A DNA stretch of 64,000 nucleotides from Micrococcales bacterium 72-143. Its GTDB lineage: Bacteria > Actinomycetota > Actinomycetes > Actinomycetales > Microbacteriaceae. Shown in pieces: positions 9,340 to 18,178 of the stretch (positions are counted from its first letter, which is position 1; each line of letters starts with the position of its first letter). The stretch is taken from positions 496,001 through 560,000 of the forward strand of contig MKVM01000005.1 in assembly GCA_001898835.1 (NCBI GenBank), read 5' to 3'. The notes under the pieces are model-generated. The model saw only the letters and a program-made list of their open reading frames with translations. It had not been told where the DNA came from and did not search any database. The position numbers and the translations under genes are program-made.

Positions 9340-10466
9340 GCGTGCGTCCCGTCGCCACCGACCTCGACCCAGCGGTCGGACTGCGCCGCACGGTAGACCG
9401 CGGCGACGACCTCCTCCACGTGGGCAGCGCGTGCGAAGTCGGGCGCCGTGGGCGTGCCGTCGACGATCGCCCGCACGAAGTGCTGCATCTGGATCGCCGA
9501 GACGTCGGGATACCCGGTACCGAGCCCCGCGAGCCGCCACCAGCCGTCCGGATGCTGGTCGTTGGTGTGGATGGCGCGGAAGCCCCGGTGGTCGGCCGGC
9601 TCGTCGACGTAGGCGACGCGGAACACCTCCCGGTCGTTCCAGTCGAACTGGACGGCCGCGCGGGAGGCGTCGAACTCGAAGTACACGCGGTTCTTGCGCC
9701 CGATGGCGTACTGGCTCACGGAGAAGGTGCCGATCGCCCCGTTCGCGAACTCGGCGAGCCAGACGGCGGCATCGTCGATGAGGTCCCCGGCGACGCGCTC
9801 GGCATCCGGACGCCAGCCCTCGCCGTCGAAGCTGCGCGCGCGCGCCGCGACGCGCACGATGTCGCCGAAGAGGTGCTCGGCGAGGTCGATGATGTGGGAG
9901 CCGATGTCGCCGACGGTCCCGGATCCGCCGGTCGCCTTGAGGGCGCGCCAGCGGTTCGGGTCCGCCCAGAAGCCGACCTCCTGGCAGTAGCTCGCCCGGA
10001 ACTGGAGGGGGGTGCCGAGGCGCCCCTCGTCGAGGAGCTTCTTCGCGTAGGAGACCGCGGGGGTGTGGCGGTAGTTGTATCCGACCTGGGTGACGACGCC
10101 GGCACGCTCGGCGGCGGCGACGATCGCCCGCGCCTCGGCGGGGTCGTTGGTGATGGGCTTCTCGCAGAAGACGTGCTTGCCCGCCTCGATGGCGGCGAGG
10201 GCGATCTCGGCGTGGAACTGCGGCGGCGTGCAGATGTCGACGATGTCGATGTCGTCGCGCGCGACGACGTCACGCCAGTCGGTCGCCGACTCCGCCCAGC
10301 CGAGCTGGCGCGCCGCGGACACCGCGACCTCGGGGTTCGCGTCGACGAGCACCTGCTTGACGAGGGTCGTCCCGAGCTCGCTCGCGATGGGGGCGAGCGC
10401 GTAGGCCAGGCTGTGCGCGCGTCCCATGAAGCCAGCTCCCACGAGCGCGACCTTGAGTTCCTTCAC
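9336..10466 (-). CDS. Gfo/Idh/MocA family oxidoreductase
   Basis: 376 aa NAD(P)-dependent dehydrogenase. The N-terminal Rossmann fold has the motif VGAGFMGRAH (about residues 10-19), the conserved catalytic-site motif CEKPITNDPAEA lies near residue 100, and the C-terminal alpha/beta domain follows. Glucose-fructose oxidoreductase, inositol 2-dehydrogenase and 3-keto-sugar dehydrogenases belong here. GTG at 10466 has CGGAGGACA upstream. It is followed without gap by the isomerase and preceded by the AraC regulator (93 bp). Likely the first oxidation step of the cluster; substrate specificity cannot be read. Confidence 0.9.
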   Translation of the reverse strand: MKELKVALVGAGFMGRAHSLAYALAPIASELGTTLVKQVLVDANPEVAVSAARQLGWAESATDWRDVVARDDIDIVDICTPPQFHAEIALAAIEAGKHVFCEKPITNDPAEARAIVAAAERAGVVTQVGYNYRHTPAVSYAKKLLDEGRLGTPLQFRASYCQEVGFWADPNRWRALKATGGSGTVGDIGSHIIDLAEHLFGDIVRVAARARSFDGEGWRPDAERVAGDLIDDAAVWLAEFANGAIGTFSVSQYAIGRKNRVYFEFDASRAAVQFDWNDREVFRVAYVDEPADHRGFRAIHTNDQHPDGWWRLAGLGTGYPDVSAIQMQHFVRAIVDGTPTAPDFARAAHVEEVVAAVYRAAQSDRWVEVGGDGTHA

Positions 10467-10559
10467 CGATGTCCTCCGTGTCCGTCTGCATCCAGCGTGC
10501 GCGTGCGCGGCCCGGCGGTCTTGCGTACCGCCGACGCTGCCTTGCCCGTGACCGCCGCG

Positions 10560-11414
10560 TCAGGCGCTCGCGGCCATCGCGGGCGCGGAGGGGCGTCCGG
10601 CGAGGGCCTCCTGGCGATAGGCGCGCGGCGAGGCGCCGAACGTCGACTTGAAGAGCCGGCTGAAGTGCGCGGCATCCCAGAGGCCCCACCGGGCGCCCAC
10701 GGCGCTCACCGAGACGTCGGCGTGCGCGGGGTCGATGAGGTCCATGCGGCAGTGCTCGAGGCGGCGCGCGCGGATCCAGGCGCCGAGCGTCATCCCCTCG
10801 CGCTCGAAGAGGCGGTGGAGGGTGCGCGTGGAGATGTTCTGCGACGCCGCGATGCGGTCGGGCGTCAGGTCGAGCTCGCCGAGGTGGTCCTCGATGTAGT
10901 CGAGCGCGTCGCGCAGCATCGACGAGCGCCACGCGGCCTCCTCCTCGCCCGAGTCGAGGCACATGAGCCCGATGAGCCCGACGAGGTGCTGTGCGAGGCG
11001 CGCGGGGTGCTCGGTGCGCGCCTCCCCCTGGGCGACGAGGCCGCGCAGCAGGTGGGCGACGAGGCCGGAGGTGCCCTGCACGGCGGCCTGCACGCGGCCG
11101 GATGCGGAGCGCAGCGCCTGGGCGTGCGGGCCGGCGGCGCCCTCCGGGATGCGCACGATGATGAGCTCGGCGCCGTCGAGCACCTCGATGCCGACGCGCG
11201 GCGCGACCGACATCACGGCGAGCTCGCCCTGGGTCAGCACCGGCGGATGCGTGCCCAGACGCGCGGTGCCGGCGACGAGGTAGACGACGTCGAAGCACGG
11301 TTCGCCCCCGGGCCGCTCCTCGAGCAGCCAGCTGCCGGAGGAGAGGGCGATCACCTCGAGGCGGTCGATCCGGACGGGCGGGGGCGGGGTGACGGCGGAC
11401 GCTGCGACGCGCAT
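10560..11414 (-). CDS. AraC family transcriptional regulator
   Basis: 284 aa regulator. Residues 1-170 form a poorly conserved effector or dimerisation region resembling the AraC-binding-like cupin region (PF14525). The C-terminal 100 residues carry two HTH motifs: LTPDRIAASQNISTRTLHRLF, then AVGARWGLWDAAHFSRLFK with FGASPRAYRQ, diagnostic of the family. ATG 11414 has AAGGAG upstream. It lies at the head of the catabolic run and directly downstream of two LacI-type palindromes, so it is probably repressed by the LacI protein encoded next door and in turn activates the genes downstream. Confidence 0.9.
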   Translation of the reverse strand: MRVAASAVTPPPPVRIDRLEVIALSSGSWLLEERPGGEPCFDVVYLVAGTARLGTHPPVLTQGELAVMSVAPRVGIEVLDGAELIIVRIPEGAAGPHAQALRSASGRVQAAVQGTSGLVAHLLRGLVAQGEARTEHPARLAQHLVGLIGLMCLDSGEEEAAWRSSMLRDALDYIEDHLGELDLTPDRIAASQNISTRTLHRLFEREGMTLGAWIRARRLEHCRMDLIDPAHADVSVSAVGARWGLWDAAHFSRLFKSTFGASPRAYRQEALAGRPSAPAMAASA

Positions 11415-11435
11415 GATCGACTCCTTCGGCGATTG

Positions 11436-11496
11436 GTTACTCGTCTCCGTTACTCGTGTAACCGAGTGGCTTGATGGGTGAGTTTACTCGTGTAAC
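11436..11496. promoter_or_regulatory. Paired LacI-type operator sites upstream of the AraC-led gene run
   Basis: Two 14-bp near-identical palindromes, GTTACTCGTGTAAC at 11449-11462 and TTTACTCGTGTAAC at 11483-11496, are spaced 34 bp centre to centre (about three helical turns). Each has inverted TTAC/GTAA arms and the central CG typical of LacI-family operators. A left half-site (GTTACTCGT) recurs at 11436. They lie 35-82 bp upstream of the AraC start and just downstream of the LacI gene end, so the obvious binder is the LacI protein at 11542-12525. No second copy was noticed in the LacI promoter. Confidence 0.7.
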
Positions 11497-11541
11497 CGAC
11501 GACGTCAAGTCACGGCTCTGCAACGGTGCCCCGAGGCGCCG

Positions 11542-12525
11542 TCAGGCGGTGCGGCGCTCGATGACGCGCAGCAGCTCGTGGCGCGTCGGCACGGGCTCGG
11601 CGTCGTCGAGAAGGGCGAGCGCCGAGGCGACCACGTCGTCCCCCCACGTGTCGACGTCGATCTCGACGGTCGTCAGGTCCAGGCGAGCGGAGGGGATGTT
11701 GTCCACCCCGATGACCGCCAGGTCGCGCCCCGCCTCCATGCCCCTCGCCTGCAGCGCGCTCGCGAGGAGGAGGCCGATCTCGTCGTTGTGCGTGGCGACC
11801 GCCGTGAGGCCCTCCGTCGCGAGGAACACGTCGAGCGCGGCGGTCACCGAGTCCATGTCGGTCGGATCGACCGTGCACACCACCGGCTGGGGGATGCCGA
11901 GCTGCGTGCACTCCTCCTGGATGCCGCGCAGACGCTCCCCCGCGATCAGCTGCAGGGTCGGCTCGCTCGGCAGGACGTAGCCGAGCACGCGATGGCCCTT
12001 CGACGTCAGATGGTCGGCCTGCATGCGGCCGATCTGCACGTTGGGCATCGTTCCGTGCACGCGCAGCACACGCGTCGCGGCCAGCTCGATCCCCTCCTGC
12101 TCGGTGATCGTGAGGCCGCCCATGACGACGACGAGACTCGGCGAGACGAGCTGCCAGAGCTCCTGCACGGTGCGCAGCGAGTCGTCGTAGCGGTGGATGA
12201 GCAGCACGAAGCCGCGCTCCGCGAGCGCGACGTCGAGCTTGCGCAGCAGGGCGTTCGACACGTAGCCGGGCGAGAAGTCGCGCACGAGCGCGAGCACCAC
12301 GTCGCTGCGCCCCAGCCGCAGCATCCGCGCGGGCGCGTACGGCACGTGGCCGAGCTCGCGCGCCGTGCGCAGCACGAGGTCGCGCGTCGCATCCGAGATC
12401 ATGCGGCCGGGCACGTCGTTGAGCACGTAGCTGACCGTGGCGCGCGAGACGCCGCAGGCACGCGCGATGTCCTCATGGGTGACGCGCTTGGGGCGGCGCG
12501 AGCCCGGCTCGGCCTCGACGGTCAT
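11542..12525 (-). CDS. LacI family transcriptional regulator
   Basis: 327 aa. The N-terminal HTH is unmistakable (VTHEDIARACGVSRATVSYVL, from about residue 14), followed by the hinge helix and a periplasmic-binding-protein-like effector domain. ATG 12525 is preferred over longer in-frame starts because GGAGAGGGGGAG lies upstream and the HTH then starts at the normal distance. It is transcribed toward the AraC gene with a 127-bp gap holding two LacI-type palindromes. Likely the local repressor of the sugar cluster, released by a sugar or intermediate. It is divergent from a Gfo/Idh gene, which it may also control. Confidence 0.92.
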   Translation of the reverse strand: MTVEAEPGSRRPKRVTHEDIARACGVSRATVSYVLNDVPGRMISDATRDLVLRTARELGHVPYAPARMLRLGRSDVVLALVRDFSPGYVSNALLRKLDVALAERGFVLLIHRYDDSLRTVQELWQLVSPSLVVVMGGLTITEQEGIELAATRVLRVHGTMPNVQIGRMQADHLTSKGHRVLGYVLPSEPTLQLIAGERLRGIQEECTQLGIPQPVVCTVDPTDMDSVTAALDVFLATEGLTAVATHNDEIGLLLASALQARGMEAGRDLAVIGVDNIPSARLDLTTVEIDVDTWGDDVVASALALLDDAEPVPTRHELLRVIERRTA

Positions 12526-12730
12526 CGCTCCCCCTCTCCGGGTCCGGACGCGCGGGGAAACGCCGACGTCCGCTCGGATACTACCGAGCACGGCCTCCGG
12601 AGGTTTGCGCATGACGGTCATCCCCTGGCGAGTCCGCGCCACGCCGCGACGGATTGCACGCCCACGCCACGGGGTTGCGCGCGGTCGCCAACCTCCCGGC
12701 GACGCCCCCGGCCGTCCCTAGCATGGCGCC
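12526..12730. promoter_or_regulatory. Divergent promoter region (LacI gene / Gfo-Idh gene)
   Basis: 205 bp between divergent genes. The clearest element is a perfect inverted repeat GCTCGG-6-CCGAGC at 12572-12589, about 50 bp upstream of the LacI start, a possible operator. It does not match the TTACTCGTGTAA palindromes. No confident -10/-35 pair seen. Confidence 0.35.
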
Positions 12731-13786
12731 ATGGCGCTCCCCACCCGGCTTCCCGACCCCGTCCTCCCCCGGCTCACGGGTGGTCCGCGGCTGCGGTGGG
12801 GCGTGCTCGCGCCGGGCTTCATCGCCGGTGTCTTCGCCGACACCCTGCACCGCAACACCGACCAGCGCATCCACGCCGTCGCATCCCGGGACGGGGCACG
12901 GGCGCAGAGCTTCGTGGCGACGCACGGCATCGAGCGCGCCTACGACGACTACCGCGCACTCGTCGACGACCCCGACATCGACATCGTCTACGTCGCAGCC
13001 CCGCACACCCGCCACCTCGAGCTCGCGACCCTCGCGCTCGAGGCGGGCAAGCACGTGCTGGTCGAGAAGCCGATCGCCGCGAGCGCCGAGGAGGCGCGCA
13101 CCCTGGCCGAGACGGCGCGCCGCACGGGCCGCTTCGCGATGGAGGCCATGCACACCCGCTTCCACCCGCGCACGACGGTGATCGAGCGGCTGCTCGCCGA
13201 CGGCGCGCTCGGCGAGATCGTGCTCGTGCAGGCGGAGCTCGGGCTCGGCGGCGTCGTCGCGGATCCCGCCAGCCGCCTGTACGACCCCGCCCTCGGAGGC
13301 GGCGCGGCTCTCGACCTCGGCGTGTACCCCCTGTGGTTCCATGATCTCGTGCTCGGTTCCCCCTCCCGCCTCGACGTCAGCGGCACGCTCGCCGCCACCG
13401 GCGTCGACGAGCAGTGGAACGCCACCCTCCACCACGACGGCCGCGCCCTCGGCGAGATCGCCGCCACCATGCGATGCTGGACCCCCAGCCAGGCGGCGAT
13501 CGGCGGCACCGAGGGACGCATCCACCTCGACTCGCGGCATCCGCAGCCCGGTGGCTTCACGCTGTACGACGCGGGCAACCGGGCCGCGCTGCGCTTCGAC
13601 GACGAGTCGGGGATCACGGGGCCGCAGGGACTCTGCCGGCAGGCGGCCTGGGCCGCCCAGCACGTCGCGGACGGCCTCACCGAGTCGCCGCTGCATCCGC
13701 TCGCCACCTCGGTGCGCGTGCTCGAGGTCGTGGACGCCGTGCGCGCGGGTCTCGGGGTCGCACCGCTCGGCGGGGTGGCCGCATGA
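12731..13786 (+). CDS. Gfo/Idh/MocA family oxidoreductase
   Basis: 351 aa NAD(P)-dependent dehydrogenase. The Rossmann region starts RWGVLAPGFIAGVFADTL, and the catalytic-site Lys motif is VEKPIAASAEEA (about residue 112). The protein has the length and layout of dihydrodiol/xylose dehydrogenase-like members (MEAMHTRFHP is typical of that branch). It overlaps the following oxidoreductase by ATGA, so both form a two-gene operon. It is divergent from the LacI regulator. Role: oxidation of a sugar or diol; substrate unknown. Confidence 0.88.
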   Translation: MALPTRLPDPVLPRLTGGPRLRWGVLAPGFIAGVFADTLHRNTDQRIHAVASRDGARAQSFVATHGIERAYDDYRALVDDPDIDIVYVAAPHTRHLELATLALEAGKHVLVEKPIAASAEEARTLAETARRTGRFAMEAMHTRFHPRTTVIERLLADGALGEIVLVQAELGLGGVVADPASRLYDPALGGGAALDLGVYPLWFHDLVLGSPSRLDVSGTLAATGVDEQWNATLHHDGRALGEIAATMRCWTPSQAAIGGTEGRIHLDSRHPQPGGFTLYDAGNRAALRFDDESGITGPQGLCRQAAWAAQHVADGLTESPLHPLATSVRVLEVVDAVRAGLGVAPLGGVAA

Positions 13787-14676
13787 TCGCGGCACGCTAC
13801 GCGCGCTACGGCGGGCCGGAGGTCATCGAGCTCGTGGAGGTGCCGGAACCGCTGCCCGGACGCGGCGAGTACCTCGTGGGGCTCCGCGCGGCCGGCATCA
13901 ACCCCGCCGACGTCAAGGTGCGCCGCGGCGCCACCCCCATCGCTCCCCTGCCGTCGGGGGTCGGCCGCGAGTTCGCGGGCGTCGTGCTCGCCGCCGGCGA
14001 GGGCGCGAGCGACTTCCGGGTCGGTGACGAGGTCATCGGCACGGGCGAGTGGGTCATCGGCGAGCGGGTGGTCGCCCCCGAGCACCTCCTCGTCGCCAAG
14101 CCGACCGCCCTCCCGTGGACCTGGGCCGCGAGCATCCCGGTCGCTATCCAGACGGCCGCCGTGGCCGTCGCGTCGCAGGACCCCCGGCCGGGCGACACGG
14201 TGCTCGTGAGTGCCGCGGCGGGCGGCGTGGGGTTCTTCGCGTCCCAGTTCGCGGTGCGCACCGGCGCCCGCGTCATCGGCACGGCGAGCGAGCGCAACCA
14301 TGAACTCCTGCGCGAGCTCGGTGTGGAGCCCGTGAACTACGGACCCGGGCTGGCCGAGCGACTCCGCGAGCTCGCACCCGACGGCCTCGACGTCGTGCTC
14401 GACCACGAGGGCCGGGCCACGATCGAGACCGCCCTCGAGCTCGGCGTCCCCCGGGAGCGCATCAACACCATCTCGGGATACGACGGCTGGTACGCCGTCC
14501 GCTACGTCGGCCGCAAGGGCCTCGACCGCGAACTCGTCTCGGGAATCGCGCAGGAGCTCGTGGACGGCCGCCTCCGGATGCGGGTGGAAGCCGAGTTCCC
14601 CCTCGCACGCATCGTCGACGCCTACCGCCGACTCGAGTCGGGGCACCTCGCCGGCAAGGTCGTGCTCACGGTCTGA
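13783..14676 (+). CDS. Zinc-independent MDR oxidoreductase (quinone oxidoreductase-like)
   Basis: 297 aa medium-chain dehydrogenase/reductase. It has the GroES-like N-terminus (GINPADVKVRRG, as in QOR/zeta-crystallin relatives) and the NADP-binding motif AAAGGVGFFASQFAV (about residue 142). It lacks the catalytic and structural zinc ligands of alcohol dehydrogenases. Start ATG 13783 overlaps the upstream stop (ATGA). Probably reduces an enone, quinone or aldehyde. It ends just before a strong bidirectional-looking terminator. Whether it belongs functionally to the sugar cluster is unclear. Confidence 0.85.
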   Translation: MIAARYARYGGPEVIELVEVPEPLPGRGEYLVGLRAAGINPADVKVRRGATPIAPLPSGVGREFAGVVLAAGEGASDFRVGDEVIGTGEWVIGERVVAPEHLLVAKPTALPWTWAASIPVAIQTAAVAVASQDPRPGDTVLVSAAAGGVGFFASQFAVRTGARVIGTASERNHELLRELGVEPVNYGPGLAERLRELAPDGLDVVLDHEGRATIETALELGVPRERINTISGYDGWYAVRYVGRKGLDRELVSGIAQELVDGRLRMRVEAEFPLARIVDAYRRLESGHLAGKVVLTV

Positions 14677-14729
14677 GCCCCGTGCTCGCCCCCCGCCGCG
14701 GACACGCACCGGCGCGGCACACGCACGAA

Positions 14730-14759
14730 ACGGCCGCCCCTCCGCAGAGGGGCGGCCGT
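14730..14759. terminator. Strong hairpin terminator between convergent genes
   Basis: A perfect 13-bp stem (ACGGCCGCCCCTC / GAGGGGCGGCCGT) closes a four-base loop CGCA. It sits between the end of the rightward oxidoreductase gene (14676) and the end of the leftward binding-protein gene (14776), so it can serve both directions. There is no long U-tract, as is common in high-GC actinobacteria. Confidence 0.85.
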
Positions 14760-14775
14760 CCGCTTGGGGGGAGCC

Positions 14776-16056
14776 TTACTCGGTGTCGAACTCCTTCTGC
14801 ATCGACGCCAGCATGTCGCTCGGCGAGGCCGAGCCCACGAGCAGACCCTGGATGCCGTTCACCATCGCCGACTCGATGCGTGCGTTCGGCCACATCTGGT
14901 TGAGGAAGTGCACGGCGTGACCCTGCTGGATCGTGTCGACGAGGAACTGCTCGTTCGCGTTCGCCGGGGTGTACCCCTCGGTGATGGTCGGGATCGTGCC
15001 CGGCATCGCCGCCTGGTACAGCTCGATGTTGTCGGCGAGGAACGACACGAACTTCTTCGCGGTCTCCTGTCGCGGCGTCTTCGCGTAGACCGCCGCGCCG
15101 CCCTGCGTCGACAGCGTCACCGCGTTGGTGGCCTCATCGTCGTCGCTGTGGAACGGGTAGATCCGGAAGTCACCGTCGGGGGCGATCGCCTGGAGCGCGG
15201 CGATGCGGGTGCCGATGAGGAACTGGCCGAGGGCCTCCCCGGCGGCGAGCATGCGGTTCGACTCGTCGTAGGGCGTTCCGGTGGCGTTCGGCTGGAAGCA
15301 GCCGGCATCCATCATCTCCTGGTACTTCTCGGTCGCCTCGACGTAGCCCTTGTTCTCGGTGAAGGTCGTCTTGCCGTCCAGCAGCTGCTGGTCGAACTTC
15401 GTGTCCGTGCCGTACACGAGGTCGGCCACGAGGTTGTAGTACGGCGCCTGGCCCGCGTAGAGGTTGTTGCCGGCGAGCGCATACGCGACCTTGCCTGCCT
15501 TCGACGCGGCCTCGCAGAACGGGATGACGTCGCTCCACGCCTCCGGCGGCGTCAGTCCGGCCGCGTCGAGGGCGGCCTGGTTGTAGACCGGGGTGAAGGC
15601 CGTCGCGAGCGGGGCCATGATGTAGGCCTTGTCGTCGATGCTCACGAGCTCCCGGATGAAGTCCGGGTACTGGCCGACCCACGACTCGTCGGAGAGGTCG
15701 GTCAGGAAGTCGCCGCTGTCGAGCTGGCGGATGGCGGCGGTGTTGCCGTCGCCCGGCCAGACGTAGAAGACGTCCGCCGCCGTGCCGGTGCCGAGCTGCG
15801 TGCGGATGGAGGCCTGGTACTGAGCCGTGTCGGCCGTCGTGACGACCACCTGGATGTCGGGGTTCGCCTCCTGGAAGGCGGCGACGACGGCGTCGATCCC
15901 CGCCTTCTCGTTCGCGAGCCAGTCGATCTTCAGGAAGGTGCCGTCGTCTGTCGCCCCGCCGCCGTTCTCGGCGTCGGGGGCGGTGCAGCCGGCGAGGAGG
16001 AGACCGGCGATCGCGAAGGTCGCGCCGCCGATCGCCAGCTTTCGGTTCCACTGCAT
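14776..16056 (-). CDS. Extracellular solute-binding lipoprotein (CUT1 ABC importer)
   Basis: 426 aa family-1 solute-binding protein (MalE/UgpB type). The lipobox is AGLLLAGC near residue 24, followed by an acidic Gly-rich linker. FLKIDWLANEKAGIDAVVAAF begins the mature first lobe, and the family motif near the second lobe is MLAAGEALGQFLIG. It lies downstream of its two permease genes, an unusual order (permease-permease-binding protein), with a 48-bp gap. The divergent tetrulose-kinase genes make a tetritol, tetrulose or related polyol the likely ligand; that is inference. Confidence 0.9.
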   Translation of the reverse strand: MQWNRKLAIGGATFAIAGLLLAGCTAPDAENGGGATDDGTFLKIDWLANEKAGIDAVVAAFQEANPDIQVVVTTADTAQYQASIRTQLGTGTAADVFYVWPGDGNTAAIRQLDSGDFLTDLSDESWVGQYPDFIRELVSIDDKAYIMAPLATAFTPVYNQAALDAAGLTPPEAWSDVIPFCEAASKAGKVAYALAGNNLYAGQAPYYNLVADLVYGTDTKFDQQLLDGKTTFTENKGYVEATEKYQEMMDAGCFQPNATGTPYDESNRMLAAGEALGQFLIGTRIAALQAIAPDGDFRIYPFHSDDDEATNAVTLSTQGGAAVYAKTPRQETAKKFVSFLADNIELYQAAMPGTIPTITEGYTPANANEQFLVDTIQQGHAVHFLNQMWPNARIESAMVNGIQGLLVGSASPSDMLASMQKEFDTE

Positions 16057-16104
16057 CGTGGGGTCCTTTCTTCGGGGTGCTGTGCGGGTGGTGGGGTCGT
16101 TGGG

Positions 16105-16926
16105 TCAGCCCTTGATGCCGCTAGCGAAGCCCTGGATGAGGGTCTTCTGGAACACGAAGAACGCGAGCAGGACGGGGATGACGCTGATGAGGAGGGCGGC
16201 GAACACGAGCGGCCAGACCGTGGTGTTCTCGTTGACGAAGCTGTAGACCGCGATCGGCACCGTGCGGTTCGGCGAGCCGCTGAGGTAGAGCAGCGGGGTG
16301 AGGAAGTCGTTCCAGACGAAGAGCCCGTTGAGGATGATGACGGTGCCCGTGATGGGACGCAGCAGCGGGAAGACCACGCGACGGAAGCGCCCGAAGGTGC
16401 CCGCGCCGTCGAGCGACGCCGCCTCCTCGTACTCCGCCGGGATCTGCCGCAGGAAGGTCGTGTAGAGGAACAGTGTGAACGGCAGCCGGAGCCCGACGTA
16501 GATGATGACGAGCGGCACCATCGTGCCGAGCAGCCCGAGGGCGGCGAAGTTGCGGTACAGCGGCACGAGCCCGAGCTGGAACGGCACGAGCAGGCCGATC
16601 ATGAAGAGGTAGAAGGCGGGCGCCGACCAGCGTGCGGTGGCGCGCGCGAGACCGTAGGCGCTGAGCGATCCGAGCACCACGAGCAGGCCGACGCTGACGA
16701 CGGTGATGATCGCGCTGTTCGCCATCGCCTGGCCGAGCCCCGACTGGGCCCACGCGTTCGAGAAGTTGTCGAGCGTCGGCTGCGCGGTCGGCGCGAGCGG
16801 CGACGACAGGTCGCTCTGCCTGCGCACCGAGAGGTTGATGAGCACGTAGACGGGCACCATGAAGATGAGCGCGACCACGATCATGACGCCCTCGAGCGTC
16901 CCCGTCCGCCAGGTGTAGCGGTTCAT
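16105..16926 (-). CDS. ABC sugar transporter permease, MalG type
   Basis: 273 aa inner-membrane permease with six predicted helices. The conserved EAA loop reads EYEEAASLDGAGTFGRFRRVVFPLL (about residues 178-202), the contact for the ATPase. It overlaps the partner permease by ATGA at 16923-16926. No ATPase gene accompanies the system. Confidence 0.93.
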   Translation of the reverse strand: MNRYTWRTGTLEGVMIVVALIFMVPVYVLINLSVRRQSDLSSPLAPTAQPTLDNFSNAWAQSGLGQAMANSAIITVVSVGLLVVLGSLSAYGLARATARWSAPAFYLFMIGLLVPFQLGLVPLYRNFAALGLLGTMVPLVIIYVGLRLPFTLFLYTTFLRQIPAEYEEAASLDGAGTFGRFRRVVFPLLRPITGTVIILNGLFVWNDFLTPLLYLSGSPNRTVPIAVYSFVNENTTVWPLVFAALLISVIPVLLAFFVFQKTLIQGFASGIKG

Positions 16927-17885
16927 CGCGCGCCTCCCCGCAGCAGGCCTCGGTACTGGATGAAGCCGAGGATCCCGACGATGAGCGCGAGGACCACGGC
17001 GATCGCCGTGCCCCGGCCGAGTTCGCCGAACTGGAACGCCGTGCGGTAGACGAGCGTCGAGAGCGAGTGGCTCGTGTCGGCGGGGCCGCCGCCGGTGGTC
17101 ACCCAGATCTGGTCGAAGATCATGAAGCCGCGGATGAGCGACAGCATGATGTTGACGGTGATCGCCGGCGCCAGCAGCGGGCGCACGACGTACCAGAACC
17201 TGGTGAAGGGTCCCGCGCCGTCGATGGCCGCGGCCTCGAGCTGCTCCGGCGGGATGCCCTGGAGTCCCGCGAGGTAGATGACCATCGTGTAACCGGTGAA
17301 CTGCCAGATCACGATGATGCTGATGGAGAACACGACCAGGTTGGGGTCACCGAGCCAGTTGGGGTTCGCATCCGTCAGCCCGATCGCGTGCAGCAGCTGC
17401 GTGATGGCTCCGTTGTTGACCTGGAAGAGGTACTGCCAGAGGTAGGCGATGACGACGGAGAGCAGCACGACCGGCATGAAGAACAGCACCCGGAGCACGT
17501 TGCGGCTCTTGATCCGCGAGTGGAGCGCGAGCGCGACGAGGAGACCGAGCACGTTCTCGAACACGGTCGAGAGGATGGCGTAGAGGAAGGTGTTGCCGAT
17601 CGCCTTGACGCTCACGGCGTCCTCGAAGAGCCGGGTGAAGTTGTCGAGGCCGACGAACTTCCAGTCGGCCGAGAGACCGTTCCAGTTGGTGAACGAGAAG
17701 AAGACGCCCTGGAAGCTCGGGATGAGCACCACGAAGATGTAGAAGGCCGCGGCCGGGAGGATGAACAGCCAGAGGTAGCGACTCCCCGTGCGTTGCGCGT
17801 TGCGCCGGAACGACGATCCACGATCCGCGCGCGGCGCGGCGGTGCGCGGCGCGTCGGTCGCGGGGGCTGTTGCTGGTGACGTCAC
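16923..17885 (-). CDS. ABC sugar transporter permease, MalF type
   Basis: 320 aa permease with an extended Ala/Arg-rich cytoplasmic N-terminus and six helices. The EAA loop is EQLEAAAIDGAGPFTRFWYVVRPLL (about residues 217-241). It is the first gene of the operon MalF-MalG-binding protein. It is divergent from the dihydroxyacetone-kinase-family gene at 18179, supporting a joint uptake-phosphorylation system. Confidence 0.93.
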   Translation of the reverse strand: MTSPATAPATDAPRTAAPRADRGSSFRRNAQRTGSRYLWLFILPAAAFYIFVVLIPSFQGVFFSFTNWNGLSADWKFVGLDNFTRLFEDAVSVKAIGNTFLYAILSTVFENVLGLLVALALHSRIKSRNVLRVLFFMPVVLLSVVIAYLWQYLFQVNNGAITQLLHAIGLTDANPNWLGDPNLVVFSISIIVIWQFTGYTMVIYLAGLQGIPPEQLEAAAIDGAGPFTRFWYVVRPLLAPAITVNIMLSLIRGFMIFDQIWVTTGGGPADTSHSLSTLVYRTAFQFGELGRGTAIAVVLALIVGILGFIQYRGLLRGGAR

Positions 17886-18178
17886 CTGCGGCTCCTCCTC
17901 GGGTCGTGGTCATGCCACTCTCCCCCGGCGGGCATGGCGCGGCTTGCGTCTGCCGGACAGGTTCTAGCCGTGAGCCGACACGGGCGCGGGACGGGGTCGC
18001 CGCGCGCAGCAACCCGTCCGCCGAATGACGCGGTGGCGAGCCTAGATCGTCCGTTTGACCGAAATCTGAGTGCTCGCCCGCCGGAGTCATGAGGTCGGCG
18101 CGGAGACGCAAGCGCGCGCCGCAGGGGACGCGTATCGAAGAGGGTGCGGGTGCGCGTCGCCCCCGCGGAGGAGCTGAG
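17886..18178. promoter_or_regulatory. Divergent promoter region (importer / tetrulose kinase operons)
   Basis: 293 bp with no credible gene. It contains a 7-bp inverted repeat GGCGAGC (18035-18041) / GCTCGCC (18072-18078) flanking an AT-richer stretch with TTTGACC that could be a -35 for the rightward genes. No regulator gene is adjacent, so control must be by a distant factor. Weak evidence. Confidence 0.3.

Noticed and set aside
14764..17049. Rightward 761-codon open frame
   Set aside because: Antisense to the binding-protein and permease genes; low-complexity Arg/Val/Glu composition and no plausible ribosome site.
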